A stretch of DNA of 64,000 nt from Apostichopus japonicus (Eukaryota > Echinodermata > Holothuroidea > Aspidochirotida > Stichopodidae): positions 496,001-560,000 of the forward strand of contig NC_092568.1 of NCBI RefSeq assembly GCF_037975245.1, read 5' to 3'. Numbering within the stretch: position 1 is the stretch's first letter; each line of letters starts with the position of its first letter. The position numbers and the translations under genes are program-made. Below are positions 27,901-39,281 of the stretch, one piece after another. Under the pieces are notes generated by a model. It did no database searches. It was not told the origin of the DNA and saw nothing but the letters and a program-made list of their open reading frames with translations.

Positions 27901-29092
27901 GTAGTGGATCAGGGGGTGTGGTATATCTGTAGGTAAGAAAATAGCAATTTCTAAATCGAATCCCAGTTTGGTCACCATTTTTTTTTTACATAAACAGAAC
28001 AATTGTTTTTTTTAAACAGTAAGATGCTACTTACTAATGCACGAATCTGTACATAAAGTGATTTAACTAAAAATTTGTGAATTGGGGTTTACCTTACCAT
28101 GGAATTTGTAACAGTTGAAAACGTTTAATTATCTTTCATTAGTAAATTGACTGATCTGTTTGTAACTTGAGCAATAACAGACATGGTGGTCTCATATAGA
28201 GAGAAAACTAAATTCTGTTTTGGTATGAGTCTTGAATACAAGTGTCGGCTTAAAATAGAACTGGGTCTGTAACTTAAATTGCAAGAAAATTTAATATGAA
28301 TGCAGTTAATATATATGAACTTCATGATGGCCTATCAAGTATGGTGGCATGCGCAGTTCTGACGCGAGTTACAAATATACTGTTATGTCTACATTTAAAC
28401 TAATGACATTCAAACTCTGAAAATCACATTGAGGAGCTGGGCTTGTTTCTGTAATTTCTACAGGCCAGTAAACTATGATTCAAATGTTAAATGATACAAT
28501 CAATAGTGTAGCAGTACGCTACCACTGCTCACGCATTATCGCACTGATAACAGTGATATACATTGACTTGCTAAATTATGAAACTTGAATGGGCTCGCCA
28601 ATATTACTGTATGTGACCATTGATGAATATTGGATACATAACATAGGCTTATACATACATATTATCATTGAGAGTAATTCCGCGATGAATCGAATAAAAT
28701 TATTGTCACTAAGTAATATTTGCTTACGTGAGGTATTCTGGTGGAGAAATATCTTCATGTGCTTCCTCGAATTCATCCTCACTTCCACTGGTCGTCGGAG
28801 CTGACCGGTAACTGCGTCTCCATGGTGATTTACTGCGTCTTGATTCTCTTTCTTGAACTTGAAGAAGTTGTTGTTCCTTCTCCTCCTGAAGTTGTTGTTT
28901 GAATTGTTGCCACTCTTTCCTCAATTCAGACACATTCAACACAACTTTTTGTAGCAAGCGATGAGTTTCTGTCTCGTCCTCACGAGTAAGTCGCTTTATT
29001 AACAATATTCCACCGGCTCCTACAACAAAACCAATCCCTATTGCTGAAACAATCTGCTTGATATCAATGCCTCCTTGCTGAAATTCAGACAT
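16828..29092 (-). CDS. RMDN3: Regulator of microtubule dynamics protein 3 (PTPIP51) orthologue
   Basis: Eight coding exons with matching phases: 29092-28728, 27926-27770, 27284-27173, 25698-25562, 21346-21269, 20567-20415, 19465-19385 and 16878-16828. The product is 377 aa. Residues 15-32 form a Gly/Ile/Val-rich membrane anchor right after a short N terminus, as in RMDN3, which sits in the outer mitochondrial membrane. Residues 40-85 are a Gln/Glu-rich coiled coil. Residues 107-113 (EFEEAHE, preceded by acidic residues) resemble the FFAT motif that binds ER VAP proteins. From about residue 128 the TPR-like RMDN domain is clear ([55 protein letters not shown]). In vertebrates the protein tethers mitochondria to the ER and moves lipid. 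The start was chosen as the first ATG before the anchor. GCHFR lies head to head, and gene order supports RMDN3 rather than RMDN1 or RMDN2. Confidence 0.92.
18165..18456. mobile_element. hAT-like MITE, 292 bp, with 8-bp target duplication
   Basis: Terminal inverted repeats are CAGGCGCGTAGCCAGG and CCTTGGCTACGCGCCTG. They are flanked by a perfect 8-bp direct repeat, CTCTAAAT, at 18157-18164 and 18457-18464. An 8-bp duplication and a CAGG start are typical of hAT elements. No transposase is present. It lies in the last intron of RMDN3. Confidence 0.88.
19549..19622 (+). other. tRNA-like sequence or tRNA-derived SINE head
   Basis: It has a 72-73-nt tRNA layout: an acceptor stem (GCGTCCA with TGGAGGC, one mismatch), an A box near TAGTGGTTTGGG, a five-pair anticodon stem (TCCGC/GCGGG) with a seven-base loop, and a perfect B box GGTTCGAATCC. 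A run of six T follows at about 19626. The loop would give anticodon ATA, which is unusual, and the T stem has a mismatch. A tRNA pseudogene or SINE head is more likely than a working tRNA. Confidence 0.55.
19668..19762. repeat. (TA)n microsatellite
   Basis: About 95 bp of TA repeats with a few GATA units, starting about 45 bp past the tRNA-like sequence. Possibly the tail of the same SINE insertion. Confidence 0.9.
21442..21674. repeat. (TA)n blocks around an unidentified fragment
   Basis: Two TA arrays (about 21442-21502 and 21612-21674) enclose a 110-bp fragment with an 'aacactgtgttcc' palindrome. They adjoin the Penelope-like remnant at 21675, a common setting for these elements. The fragment itself is not recognised. 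Confidence 0.7.
21675..21873 (-). mobile_element. Penelope-like element terminal fragment
   Basis: These 199 bp are the reverse complement of 61322-61520 with only a handful of differences, by eye about 97-98% identity. The second copy lies just downstream of a GIY-YIG endonuclease region, which identifies the fragment as the 3' part of a Penelope-like element. It carries a hammerhead-like core on the minus strand at 21803-21829 (CTGAAGA, a GAGC/GCTC stem, GAAA). It is bounded by TA arrays on both sides and is located in RMDN3 intron 4. High similarity implies recent activity. Confidence 0.75.
21874..21961. repeat. (TA)n microsatellite
   Basis: TA array with two AAATA interruptions between two Penelope-like fragments. 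Confidence 0.9.
21992..22031 (-). ncRNA. Hammerhead-ribozyme-like motif
   Basis: Read on the minus strand: the perfect core CTGATGA, a stem II CGCC/GGCG with a short loop, then GAAACTCCGAGTAAC. The spacing is that of a minimal hammerhead as known from Penelope-like terminal repeats. A U-U apposition next to the core is atypical, and stem III cannot be proven by eye. TA arrays flank it on both sides. Confidence 0.55.
22067..23625. mobile_element. Inverted-repeat element, 1.56 kb, carrying an internal block repeat
   Basis: The ends are CAGACCTCCCAG and the inverted CTAGGAGGTCTG, with subterminal 'ggtttttaaagg' stretches in opposite orientation. Between them, about 22400-23580 is a distinct block repeat with recurring 'tgacctttgaccc' and 'aagtttcat' phrases, framed by related pieces (GAGCACCAATGGTGC at the left, CAGCATGCTGG at the right). 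It looks like one repeat inserted in another. No transposase was seen. The flanks are TA-rich, so the target duplication is ambiguous. Confidence 0.55.
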
Positions 29093-29706
29093 TATGCATG
29101 TCTTAATCTTAACGTTGTGGTTGTTGCAAGCCTGAGAGAGTCTAAGAACACACTTCTATTCGATCGAACAACGAAGCAATTGTCAATTCGTCTAATATGA
29201 GAAAAATGTTTGTACCAAAGTGATAGCAATTTCGATGAAGAAATTTGGAACGTGTAGGTGCAGCTAGTCGATCTCGATCCTGTGAACAAATGTGCATGGG
29301 CGTGAGAGCCAAAAGGGAATTTCCCAATTGTTTACTTTCTATGCTATTACACGGGCAGTGACGTTATCAGATAAAAAAAAGTTACATAAATTACGTCGGT
29401 ACTCGGCACCTTTATAGATGCTTGATATAAATATCATATTACAATTTCATGGACGATGCATTATTTAGAATACCGTTCTTAGTGTACACATGGACGAATG
29501 TATTTTGTAGCATAGGGGATATAAACATACAGTATTTGCCTGAAGGACTTGATTGTAAACATTGTGCTGGTTGAACGCATGGTAATATCAGTGTGGGTTG
29601 TGTTGGGCACTGTCACGTTGTACACAATTCTGTGCTATAACTAATTTACTAAGTGCAGGACTAGTTGCAGAACCTTCCCGTATGAGCTTCGATTTACTCA
29701 AGCACG
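29093..29706. promoter_or_regulatory. Head-to-head promoter interval RMDN3/GCHFR
   Basis: 614 bp separate the two divergent start codons and must hold both 5' leaders and a shared or abutting promoter region. No TATA box at a convincing distance or CpG-rich block is evident. Assignment rests on geometry only. Confidence 0.6.
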
Positions 29707-32700
29707 ATGCCTTATGTTCTAATTAGTACACAGATTCGATTGGTAAGAAATGACGATTTCATGCAAATACACAATTGTGGTTTATTGAGGTTAAACATTA
29801 ATGTTGAACCGATCAGTCACTATGTTAGGTTGCTCACGATCAGTGTTCTTTACACCACAGACTACAGTATGTCTAATATTACACTATATAGGCCTAGAAC
29901 TAGGTGTTTCACGAATCTTACTGCATGCATTTTAATTGCGTTGGTTCGGTTACGTATTTAATTGATTTCTGATCCTTTTTTTGATTGAATACGATGATAT
30001 GCAAAGAAGACCAATGTTGTATTAATCGCAATCATCCTAGGCCTACGGAACATGGGTAGGTTTTGGCGGGGGGGGGGGGGATGAGGAGCTATTTACCAAA
30101 TATTATGTTAAATAATGATGCCTTGCTTATTTACCTGATAATCATAAAAAACAAACTCGAAGCAATGGTGCATATATTTACACAATCAGTTAAATGAGTG
30201 ATTTACTGGTGCTTATATATGTACCCAATCATTGGTTTAATAAGTATGGCGATATTACTTATTACACTATTGTCAGTTCATATGCATTGCACATATGCTC
30301 ATTTCGGTGAACGTCAATAAAATATGCCTGGTGTAAGGTTTATTTGCTGACTGTTGGGCAATAACGAACACAGAATCAAGGCAAAGAAACGTACTGAATG
30401 CGGTATATCGTTCAATGTAAACTGCAAAGAAATGAAGAAGTTTAGGCTTTAACATTTAAAGGCATTGAAGACTCGCCCCAAACCACGTGCCACGTTCTGA
30501 AAAAGTTAACTTTCCGTTGCTTGCAAGTGAAGTTTTCTTCGTGTGGCTACAAAATGAAGACAGTAAGGAAATGGGATACCTTGTTATCTTTTATCTAGAC
30601 TTGAGATGTCCATCGCTGCTATCTACACGGTGTTGTGGGTATTTACCGTAGTTGTATGTATTGACTGTACCCTAGTGTCTAATTAACGACGGTAGCAAGC
30701 TGTGTGGGTATATTCTGGGAGCGATGGTGGTGTATAGGACACTTCTGTACACCTCATTCGAAACTAGGTCAGATTACCGGCATTAGACGTTTCTTTGTGA
30801 GCGAGTCTTCACACCCTTTAAATAACATCTATGGAGGCAAATTTTTTGGGGGGATTTTCCATTAATTTGGGAGTTTACATACCCATAATCAACATGTGTA
30901 AATAATAAACTTCAAAAACCTACTATAACCCATCAAAAAACGACCACGAAAATGGACATTTTGGGTAGTCACGTGACATGAACCTCTGGAATGTCTGAAA
31001 ACAGAGATTGACCCAAAGGAGCCTCTGGTCACCATGTGACGTCATTGTTTGTATACCGCGAAAATCAAACGCTGATATAAGCACTGTTTATACACAGATA
31101 GCGAACAATTGTACTGTATTTGACTTCCAATTTTAAGCATTTGAAAAGCTGTTAGCTTAAAACAAGAACACATGAAGGTAAACAAATAGTTTTAAGACAA
31201 TTTTAAGAAGAAAATTTAGTTTAATTGGTTATTTTATTAGCAAAATTTCCACTCAAATGGAAGCATCTTTTACATAGCGGAGCGTCAATAGGTCCGTACG
31301 GTACAATATACTGTAGAACATGCAAGCAGCTTGGCGATTCCGTAATACAATTTGATCGCAAGATACCGTAAACTGAACAGAAGAATATACCTAAAAGATG
31401 CCTCATGCGTGATATGTGACGGAAAATGGCTTACGTTACTGTCAACAAATTACCAAAAAGACACTAAACATAATCGAACAACTACGAGAAGACGCTGACC
31501 CGAATCGACCAGGGTAGCATATACATGACTAAGCTTCAGCTGAACATAGTACTTACTCGTTTTAATATCCAAAAAGTACAAACACAGAAAAAGTATCCTT
31601 TCAATAAACAAAATTTAGCAGTGAATATCCAAATCCACGTTTCTCGTTCAATCCTGGGCGAAATACTACCGTGACTCTGTGTAATTCCATAGAGTTAGGT
31701 CTAGTTGAAACAGGCCTTGACCAGTTATATCCCACAATCACAAGACAGTCACTAACAAAATAAAACGTCCGATCGCTACATAGAACCGTTTTTATTCAAC
31801 TCCTTGGACCATGCAGATGCCGGAATAAACATAACGGACAATATAACACAATGTATCACGAACTCACGATACTGGAATACAACAAAGGAAATAGATAAAT
31901 GCGATGAAATCCTAACATGACTATTTACACATGCTGTGAGCCAACTCACTACATGTACTAACAATGCTACCCTATATAGGCACGGTATATACACGGTCAT
32001 CTCTTACAGTAAATATTATACTGTCAGTTGCATGATATAATGTTACATATAAGGACGTCCAGAGCTTGTTTACGGTCAATTTCACATTAGCTATGTCAGA
32101 CCATGGTCCGACACAGCTATCGACAGTATATAATTTTCGCAGAATGAGACATTTGCAGCATACACAGAGGCAGTGTCATGCATGTGGACTCATGGGCTTG
32201 AGATTCTCCGGGTGCTGAAAAATCTTTCCGCGTGGATCTCAAAAAATTGATCCAAAGTCTGCGGCGTTTTACGTCGGTTCTTTTACTCGGAAATCTAAAA
32301 TAGCTGATGCTTTTGTTGGTCCAGGTATAACTACAACCTCCAACAACACAGAATTGTGGCATTTCGGGGGAAAAGGAGTAATATCGTTGATGTTTTTGGC
32401 AGCTCAAGTATACAACTTTACACACTAAAAGTATTGTTGTGAGTGAGGTATACAAACAGTGACGTCACAGGGTCACCTGATGTCTTCGGAATGTTTCAGG
32501 AATGTCTGAAATAGGTTTCATAAAAAGCTGACTTTTCTTCCCATTTTTCACGTATTTAACGTCCGAAATTGGTAAAGTTAATTACAGCAATGTAATTGGA
32601 GTGAGTTAAGGATTACATACATGCAAAATGGTGGGATTTTATGTTCATCGAAAAGTCTCCATAGTTGGTCTTTAAGCCATATAGCTAGGCTACAAGAGAG

Positions 32701-35700
32701 GCCATGCACCCCTAGCAGTATATATACATAGCAAAACATCCTCATGGAAGCCTTAAATTCACATATATACTGATATAAAATATTTCTGGCTAAAATTAAA
32801 AATTTTCAGGATAATTGTATTTCCTCTTTTATAGAAAGCATGAAGAAACATTCCTAAATTCTTTGTAGGATGATAGTTTTTCAAAGCTACTGAACTCCAT
32901 TGATCATTCTGTGATCATTTGTGATGCTGAGATTTTACTGCTTAGATTGGTTTCATAGACACAAATACTTTCCTCTCTGGCATGATGAGTCTTTCAGCTC
33001 AATTCTCATTGGCATAGACTTGCACTATAATGATTACTCCTTCAAAGTTTTTGAACTGAATGAGTTTGTTTCCACCTTTTTTTATTGCAAACCAGAAGAG
33101 GCCTGTTGGTTGTCAGAGCTCCTCACTGAAATCAGCCACAGGGCCTTGATTAATTCACCACCAGCTGGATAAATTACTCAAGTAGTATATGTCACCAGCT
33201 CAACATGTCATAAAAACATTAGCGGGATCAAAACAAAATTTCACTCTCTAGTTTATGGACAGAATAATTTTCCTCTTGATTTCTATTATACTAAAGGCTA
33301 AAGCACAGTAGGCTACTATGTAAGCCCATATCCTAGGAAAACTTACATTTAATGAAAGTCTTTTTACTTCTAGATGCTAATTAAGGAAACTTTTGATATT
33401 CATTGTAGACTTTAAAGCTAAATTTACATCGTCACAAGTCGACATTGTGGGAATTTTTTTCCCCTGATTGTCATGAAAATTAGGATGGAACGAGAAGATA
33501 TCACTGCAAACTTTTTGCAGGTACATGTTTTCCCTTTATAATTGTGAAGGTAGTGTACGTGACCCAATGTAAACAAGTAGATACTTGTTTTCCCTTTATG
33601 TACAGGTAGTGTGACACAATGTAAACAACTCATACATGTAAGATGTACAGTAGTGTGTATTTGCAAAACATACTAACTGAATTGTGTTTGCTTGTGAGTC
33701 AGTGATTAAGCAATCACGCTGAATGAAATAATGTGTCTGAGAGTGGTTGCTTCAGCTTGGTGAGGCACTACTGAGCATTAAATGTGACCCATGGTACATT
33801 TTCTTAAGAACCCAAGGGGCCAATTTTTAGCAAGTTATGGGGGAGGGGGGGGCAGGGGCATTAATGCCCTCAGTTTATTTGCAACCTTGGCTGTGACACT
33901 AACTGTTGTAAGTTTTGATTTTATCGAAGAACATTGTTTTAAAAATGTATTCACATGTTGTGGTAAACAAGATGGTTTTCTTTTTAAACTTTTTCTCTTT
34001 TTACAACAATATAAGGAATGTGGACCAACGATCTGTGGCGATGAAAAATCAGATCAAGGACTGATGGCTTACCTTGGTGCAACGCTCACACAGCAAATTG
34101 GTAACAACTTGTAAGTACCTGGAACACTCACCTGTCATAGACATGTGTAAGAACAGGAGTGATATTTGGGAAGGGGGTGGGGAGTGGGAGTAGCAGAGGG
34201 ATGGAGTTTTTTTCTTTTTCAATTAGGGATGCATTCCACAGCAGTGCTAATTCATTCAGCTGGATCCATCAAATGTATTATCAAATGGAGTACCTGGCAA
34301 AGGAAATTATGGAATGATCAATATTTCATTTCATATACCCCACAATACTGTATGTCTTACTTTTCAGTTTGTCTCCAAATTTTAACAGATTGTTGATCAA
34401 ATTGTGATGAAACACACAATTTGTTCAGTTCACAATAAAAAACTCTCCTTAAAAGTAGTCCAAATATTCCACATTCCATCTGTGCCATCATGCCAGTGAA
34501 GCAGTTTTCTGCACCATCACGTTTTGAAGGCTGCCTACGCCGTACAGGCTGTTTTATGGTGACGTAACACTGAATATTGTCCTGTCTTCATATATCATGC
34601 TGGGTTTGTGCTGTGCATATAACATCAAAAGACCAAGTCTTTCCAGTATTGCTGCCCTCTGCTCTGTATATACACTGTGTACACATTATTTTTACTGCAT
34701 GAAAATCATTTTGGCATTCAAAAAGCTTATTTTTTTTTTGTTGACATCTTACTAACTACTGTAGTAAAAAGAAAGGGGCGGGGGGATTGAGGGATTGCTA
34801 AGTATAGGGTCACTTTGAAAATAATTCCATGATGAGCCCTATTAAGACTAAATTTATTCCAATTGTCCTAGAGTTTGGACATGTTTTGGTTGATCTTGCT
34901 TGATAAAAAAAAAGATTATATTTGCGATGTTGTTAAACTTTACATCACTTTTGTGATGAAAAGATGGTGTAATGCAAGAGGTATTAAACACTGCATCAAG
35001 AATGTTAATTTGGTGTTTGTGTAAGCTTGGATTCGCAACCCCTTCCATAAAGAAATATATAAAAAAAAGTTACAGGGGACATGGAAATGATTTCCAGAAT
35101 TTATTTCAGTTATTTACCTCTTTACAGGAATGTAGACTGGCACATACAAGGCTAAGAGTAACTAAAGAGTGAACATAGATCTGTGGGGTGGATGAAACAA
35201 CTCAGGAATGACTCTCTGAGGAAAATAAAAAAGGGATATATGCTAAAATATGAAAAATCAACTGTTGTAAGAAAGAGGTAACAGTGAGTGTCAGTATTAA
35301 ATTTATAGGATGAATTCAATTACTGTCAATACATATAGAACCAGTGAATTAAATTTGCATAGGCTCACTATAAAGCGAAAGGGGAACAACTTTAAAATAA
35401 TCCTTCTTTTGAGTGGGAAGTGAAATATATATTTTCTTAATACAAAATTACGCACAAAATTAATATGACAATAAAATAAAACATAAAAACAAACAAAATA
35501 ATAATTATAATCTTGATATATAATTATTTTAAGTCATTTCTTTATTTACATTATTAACGCTGCTCCATTTTGTTGTGTAAATCTGTTTTACTCCTCTCTT
35601 TTTGCTTTTTGCAATTCTTGTATGCACTCACATTTCATTTTCATTTTGTTTTGTAACTTTTTCTCTGTTGCTTTGTTACTTGTTTCTGTTGCAGTTCTGA

Positions 35701-35848
35701 ATACAGGTCCGACCATCCTCCTCGCATTGTGCTTGATTTACTGGAGAGCAAGGGCTACACCCTTGTTAGCCAATGTGGTGTGGGTCAAACAGTCATTTGG
35801 ACCCTATGCAAACCTTCTCCACCTGGCCAAAATGGCCTCCAGCGGTAG
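29707..35848 (+). CDS. GCHFR: GTP cyclohydrolase I feedback regulatory protein (GFRP)
   Basis: Three coding exons: 29707-29742 (MPYVLISTQIRL, donor GTAAGA), 34016-34110 (ECGPTICGDEKSD to GNN plus TT, donor GTAAGT) and 35695-35848 (F then SEYRSDHPPRIVLD, stop TAG). Phases are 0 and 2. The product is 94 aa; the vertebrate protein is 84 aa. The known family signature is intact from end to end: MPY.LISTQIR, GPT..GDE.SD, LGA, GNNF, PPRIVLD, GVGQT. GFRP forms a pentamer that binds GTP cyclohydrolase I and mediates BH4 inhibition and phenylalanine activation. The C-terminal tail after WTLCKP is about ten residues longer than usual. An AATAAA lies at 36215. Intron 1 (4.3 kb) hosts a THAP transposon. 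A second version of the last exon lies downstream at 39098. Confidence 0.95.
30456..30822. mobile_element. MITE, 367 bp, in GCHFR intron 1
   Basis: Terminal inverted repeats TTAAAGG...GAAGACTCGC and its complement GCGAGTCTTC...CCTTTAA. They are flanked by TAACAT on both sides (30450-30455 and 30823-30828). Removing it would bring the neighbouring THAP element's terminal sequence together, so it seems to have landed in that element's end. Noncoding. Confidence 0.65.
30829..32664 (-). mobile_element. THAP-domain DNA transposon with long inverted repeats, incomplete
   Basis: The ends are CTATGGAG and CTCCATAG. The similarity continues inward for about 200 bp, for example GTGACGTCA.TGTTTGTATACC at about 31037 and inverted at about 32447, and may continue a little outside the MITE at 30456. 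On the minus strand about 32200-32370 encodes MPQFCVVGGCSYTWTNKS followed by FRFPSKR and RRRLW. This is the start of a THAP zinc finger (C2CH), as in P-element/THAP9-type transposases. The product is not continued into a transposase domain and the second half of the finger is unclear, so this is an internally deleted copy. Confidence 0.65.
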
Positions 35849-36214
35849 TGCATGAAAAAAAAATGAAAAAATGTACGTTTGTCTCGTCTTTATGCTTTGA
35901 AGTAGGAGAAAGGACGACACTGAGTGTCCTACCATGAAAAGAAAAAAGAGAAATAACAAAAAACACAGGCGATAGTGACTGTTTTTCAATGCGTCTCATT
36001 TTCTCGGGTTAACAGGGAACTTTTTGCCAGCCAATCTTGCGAACAAAATACCTCTGTTTTGTATTCTTCCATAGTCATTAACTCATTATATGTTCGTTAG
36101 CGGTTTTGATCAGACTCTGTCGACCATGCCTGACATTATTCCAAAATATGTCTTTCTGAAGTTTGTGTCAAATTTTGCATAAATATTTTAAAAGCCAGTG
36201 AACGTCATACTGGT

Positions 36215-36220
36215 AATAAA
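36215..36220 (+). terminator. Polyadenylation signal after GCHFR exon 3a
   Basis: AATAAA about 370 bp past the TAG of the first terminal exon. Confidence 0.6.
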
Positions 36221-39097
36221 GTTGACCGGATCGAGTCTGTATTATAATATAAAGTTGAGGACATGTTGAAGCCAGTTAGCACAATGCAACACATACTGTT
36301 CTTGTCTTATAGTCTGGTTTATGAGAATATGTTGTTATTGTTTTTTTTTTACCTTTTAAAAGAAGGTCACAGATTCATAGTTTGAATAACAACAATATTC
36401 ATTTAACATGCTTCAGTTCATAGCTGAGTATACTAATATGCTAATATTAATCAGCACCGATCTTCTTTAAATTAACGATTATCCTCCAAAGCTTCAATAC
36501 CTAATTAGCAAAACCTACTAATACTAACATTTATTTATTTTGGGGCGCTTGACTTCACCTTGATTTTCATGATAACACCTGATAGAAAGCAGCTGATGCA
36601 TATCATAATGGAATAAACACTTCCCCAACAAAGGCACCCAAATTTCAAACTGTGCAACTGCCTGTACTACTGCCATGGAATATATATCTTACTGCCCAAG
36701 AGGTGAAATTTGCTGCCAATTATCCTAAACAATTTTATGAAAAACTGCAGATTCACTGCTTCAGTCATTTTGCCTGTTGGCTTCTTGGTTAGTGAATCCT
36801 AAGGTGTTTTGATAGGAAGCCTTACAGTGATATCTCATTTGAAAACACTGTCAATTTGATAGTAATTATTCTGTGCCTTAACAATTTGTCTTTCAAACAA
36901 GCGGGTAACCAGGATTTCATCTTGAAGGGGGGGGGGGGGGGGTGGGGGGCCAGATTCAATTTATTGACCTGTCAACAAGAACGATTTGCCCTATCTAAGT
37001 GGGATCCAGGGGACTGACACTGGGCCCCTGCCCCCTGGTGGGGTCCACGGGCAAAGCTCCTGGAAGCTGGCAGTCCCAGATGCAGGATTGGCTCTAAAAT
37101 TTATACATGTTAGTTGAAGAATAGAAACAAAGGGCCTCCCCTTCCCCAAAAAGAGAGAAATTACTGGCCAAAATATTTAACTGAAAAATTGTACGAAGAG
37201 TTTACTTTTCTCTTTTAAAAGTCCTTTCTCCTACTTCAAAGTCTGCTTTAAATTTTTTGTAAATAGTGATAGAATGAATACCCTCCATGCATGCAGTAAT
37301 TACTGAAAGAAGCTCTGTTAACACTTGCATATAGAGCACAGGAATTATACTGTAGTGATATATACAATGTATGTATGTACATGTATGGATCTATACACAT
37401 GTTTTGCATACAATTTGTATACATTAGGTATGATACCTACCAGTAGAATTGTTATTGTAGTTCACTATTTGCTGCCCATTACTCTTAGAAACCTCTCTGT
37501 GCAAATATGCATGCGATATTACAAAATCATTCAAATATTGAAAGACCGACTTTTTGAAAATGTCACACTTTTGGTTCCCAGTGAGGAAAGTCTGGCTTAA
37601 TACGTCATTGCTACTAAGCCTACCATTTCTTTGAAAACAAAAGTTGTTTAAATCTTAAGGGTAGTTTAATTCCTTGTTCATTTTTAGATTTCAAACTGCA
37701 TGATCCAACTCTTACTCCATAATTCAAGTGTAACCATTCTACCATCCTCATTTTGTTACCTTTCTTGTTTCATTAGTTTCCATGTGATTGATATTCAGTA
37801 TATAACTGGTTTCATTAGTTTCCATGTGATTGATATTCAGTATAACTGAACTTCATTTTGCTGGCAGTGGAATAGGGATGGGGAATGGAGGGGGGAGGGA
37901 TGGGGGAGGTGGGGTTATAGTTTTTAAACTTAGGTATGGTAATACATATTTTCAGACATTTGTCTCCCGTAAACTTGTGAAAGCGTTTTTTGAACATGCC
38001 AAAGTTACAAACGATGCAGGGTAGGTTGCTTAGTAATAATAAGAATAGGGTACATTTCTTGGGAAACCTGTTCTACAATTCATTAGCAGTTGGGGAATTT
38101 AGTGATTCACAACTAGGGTGTAACCTCTTGTGCTAAAACTACTGTAGCTGCAGAGCTGTAGTCATGTCCACAGAGCGTGAGTCCGAACCGAGTCTTCAGT
38201 CCGCTACAGTAGGTCGATTCCAATACCGCCCGAGCAAGAGCCGAGTCCACAATAATCCAGATGGTATGAATAGGTGAACAGCTGTAGGGTAGAGATGTCC
38301 CAAAGAAATGCTGCTTAAAGGCTGGATTCCTTTCTCTGTACCGAGATTACTGTGCTTTTGATACACATTGTACTGTAGTGTGGTGTTATTAGTGCCAATA
38401 TTGAAAGTCAATATCTGGATAGTTTTCTGTTCAAAGTCTCAATAAAGCCTAACATTTCTGGCACTTTTTATGCAAAACAGATTAATTTTATAACACTCAG
38501 TTAGTCTCAGTGCTAGTTGTAACATAATTTGTAGGCGATAAAGAAGTACAGAATTGATTATAAGGAGACTTAGTGTGGTTTGATGTGTTTGGCTTGAAGT
38601 ATGGTAAGTTTGCTCACCACAATTTATTTGGTACTTCACACACTAACTCTACATCTCTATTAATGCTCTTACGGTGTGTATTTTATTACAATAGCATTTT
38701 CATCAAGTATATCATAGTAATATTTGAAGCCCATCTATAGATGTAATTGACACTCTTCGACATTATTCAAAAGGAGAGCTCTCGTTTACAGGTCGAGTAA
38801 AAATTGTATGCACCAACAAAATAGGTATGTTTTAACAAAAGGCCAAACAATTGGAAACAATCATTACCACAGTTTTAACATTTATATGGATATCTTATAA
38901 CAGTTTTTTGAAGTTTTAATCTACAATATTCTGAAATATGTTCAAAACTCTTAATTTTTGTTTTGATAGAAAAACAAGCTAAAACAAAATATGTCATGTC
39001 CATATCATTTTAAAGATCTTCTGTCAAGACTGACTTTTGCTATTCTATGTTTTGCAATGATATTTCTATTTTTTTACTTTGTTCCTTTCTTGTACAG
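36221..39097. other. Interval between the two GCHFR terminal exons
   Basis: About 2.9 kb with no second copy of GCHFR exon 1 or 2 that I can find. It holds a poly-G tract at 36926-36943 inside a repeat-like block with 'ggggtccagggg'-type phrases (about 36900-37090), and a 42-bp tandem duplication at 37767-37850. Confidence 0.55.
37767..37850. repeat. 42-bp tandem duplication
   Basis: GTTTCATTAGTTTCCATGTG and the following bases occur twice, 42 bp apart, nearly identical. Confidence 0.85.
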
Positions 39098-39227
39098 TAA
39101 AGAGTATATAAGCCCTGAACTGCCACGAGTGATCCTTGATAGATTAGAGCGCAAAGGGTACACGCTACTGGGTACAACAGGGGTAGGACAGACAATGATT
39201 TGGACCATGCATCTCCCCCCAGCATAG
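39098..39227 (+). CDS. GCHFR: Second GCHFR terminal exon (3b), alternative or orphan
   Basis: A strong pyrimidine tract and TTGTACAG acceptor precede T, then KEYISPELPRVILDRL, ERKGYTLLGTTGVGQT, MIWTMHLPPA and TAG. As in exon 3a, a single T completes the split Phe codon left by exon 2, so it can splice in place of 3a to give an 86-aa protein, close to the usual 84. Over 41 aligned residues about 24 match exon 3a, and the GVGQT loop is kept. AATAAA follows at 39276 and again at 39442. The reading frame and splice signals are intact, which argues for use as an alternative last exon. A remnant of a tandem gene copy is the other option. Confidence 0.85.
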
Positions 39228-39275
39228 ATCGGAGAAAGACTGATAGAGACTGTTTTGAATACCTCCAGCCTTGGT

Positions 39276-39281
39276 AATAAA
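39276..39281 (+). terminator. Polyadenylation signal after GCHFR exon 3b
   Basis: AATAAA 49 bp past the stop of exon 3b; a second at 39442-39447. Confidence 0.6.

Noticed and set aside
32921-33172. 83-codon plus-strand frame in GCHFR intron 1
   Set aside because: Looks protein-like near CKPEEACWLSELLTEI but no family, splice sites or continuation were recognised.
35849-39097. A second complete GCHFR gene whose exons 1 and 2 precede exon 3b
   Set aside because: No sequence encoding MPY.LISTQ or GPT..GDE was found between the two terminal exons.
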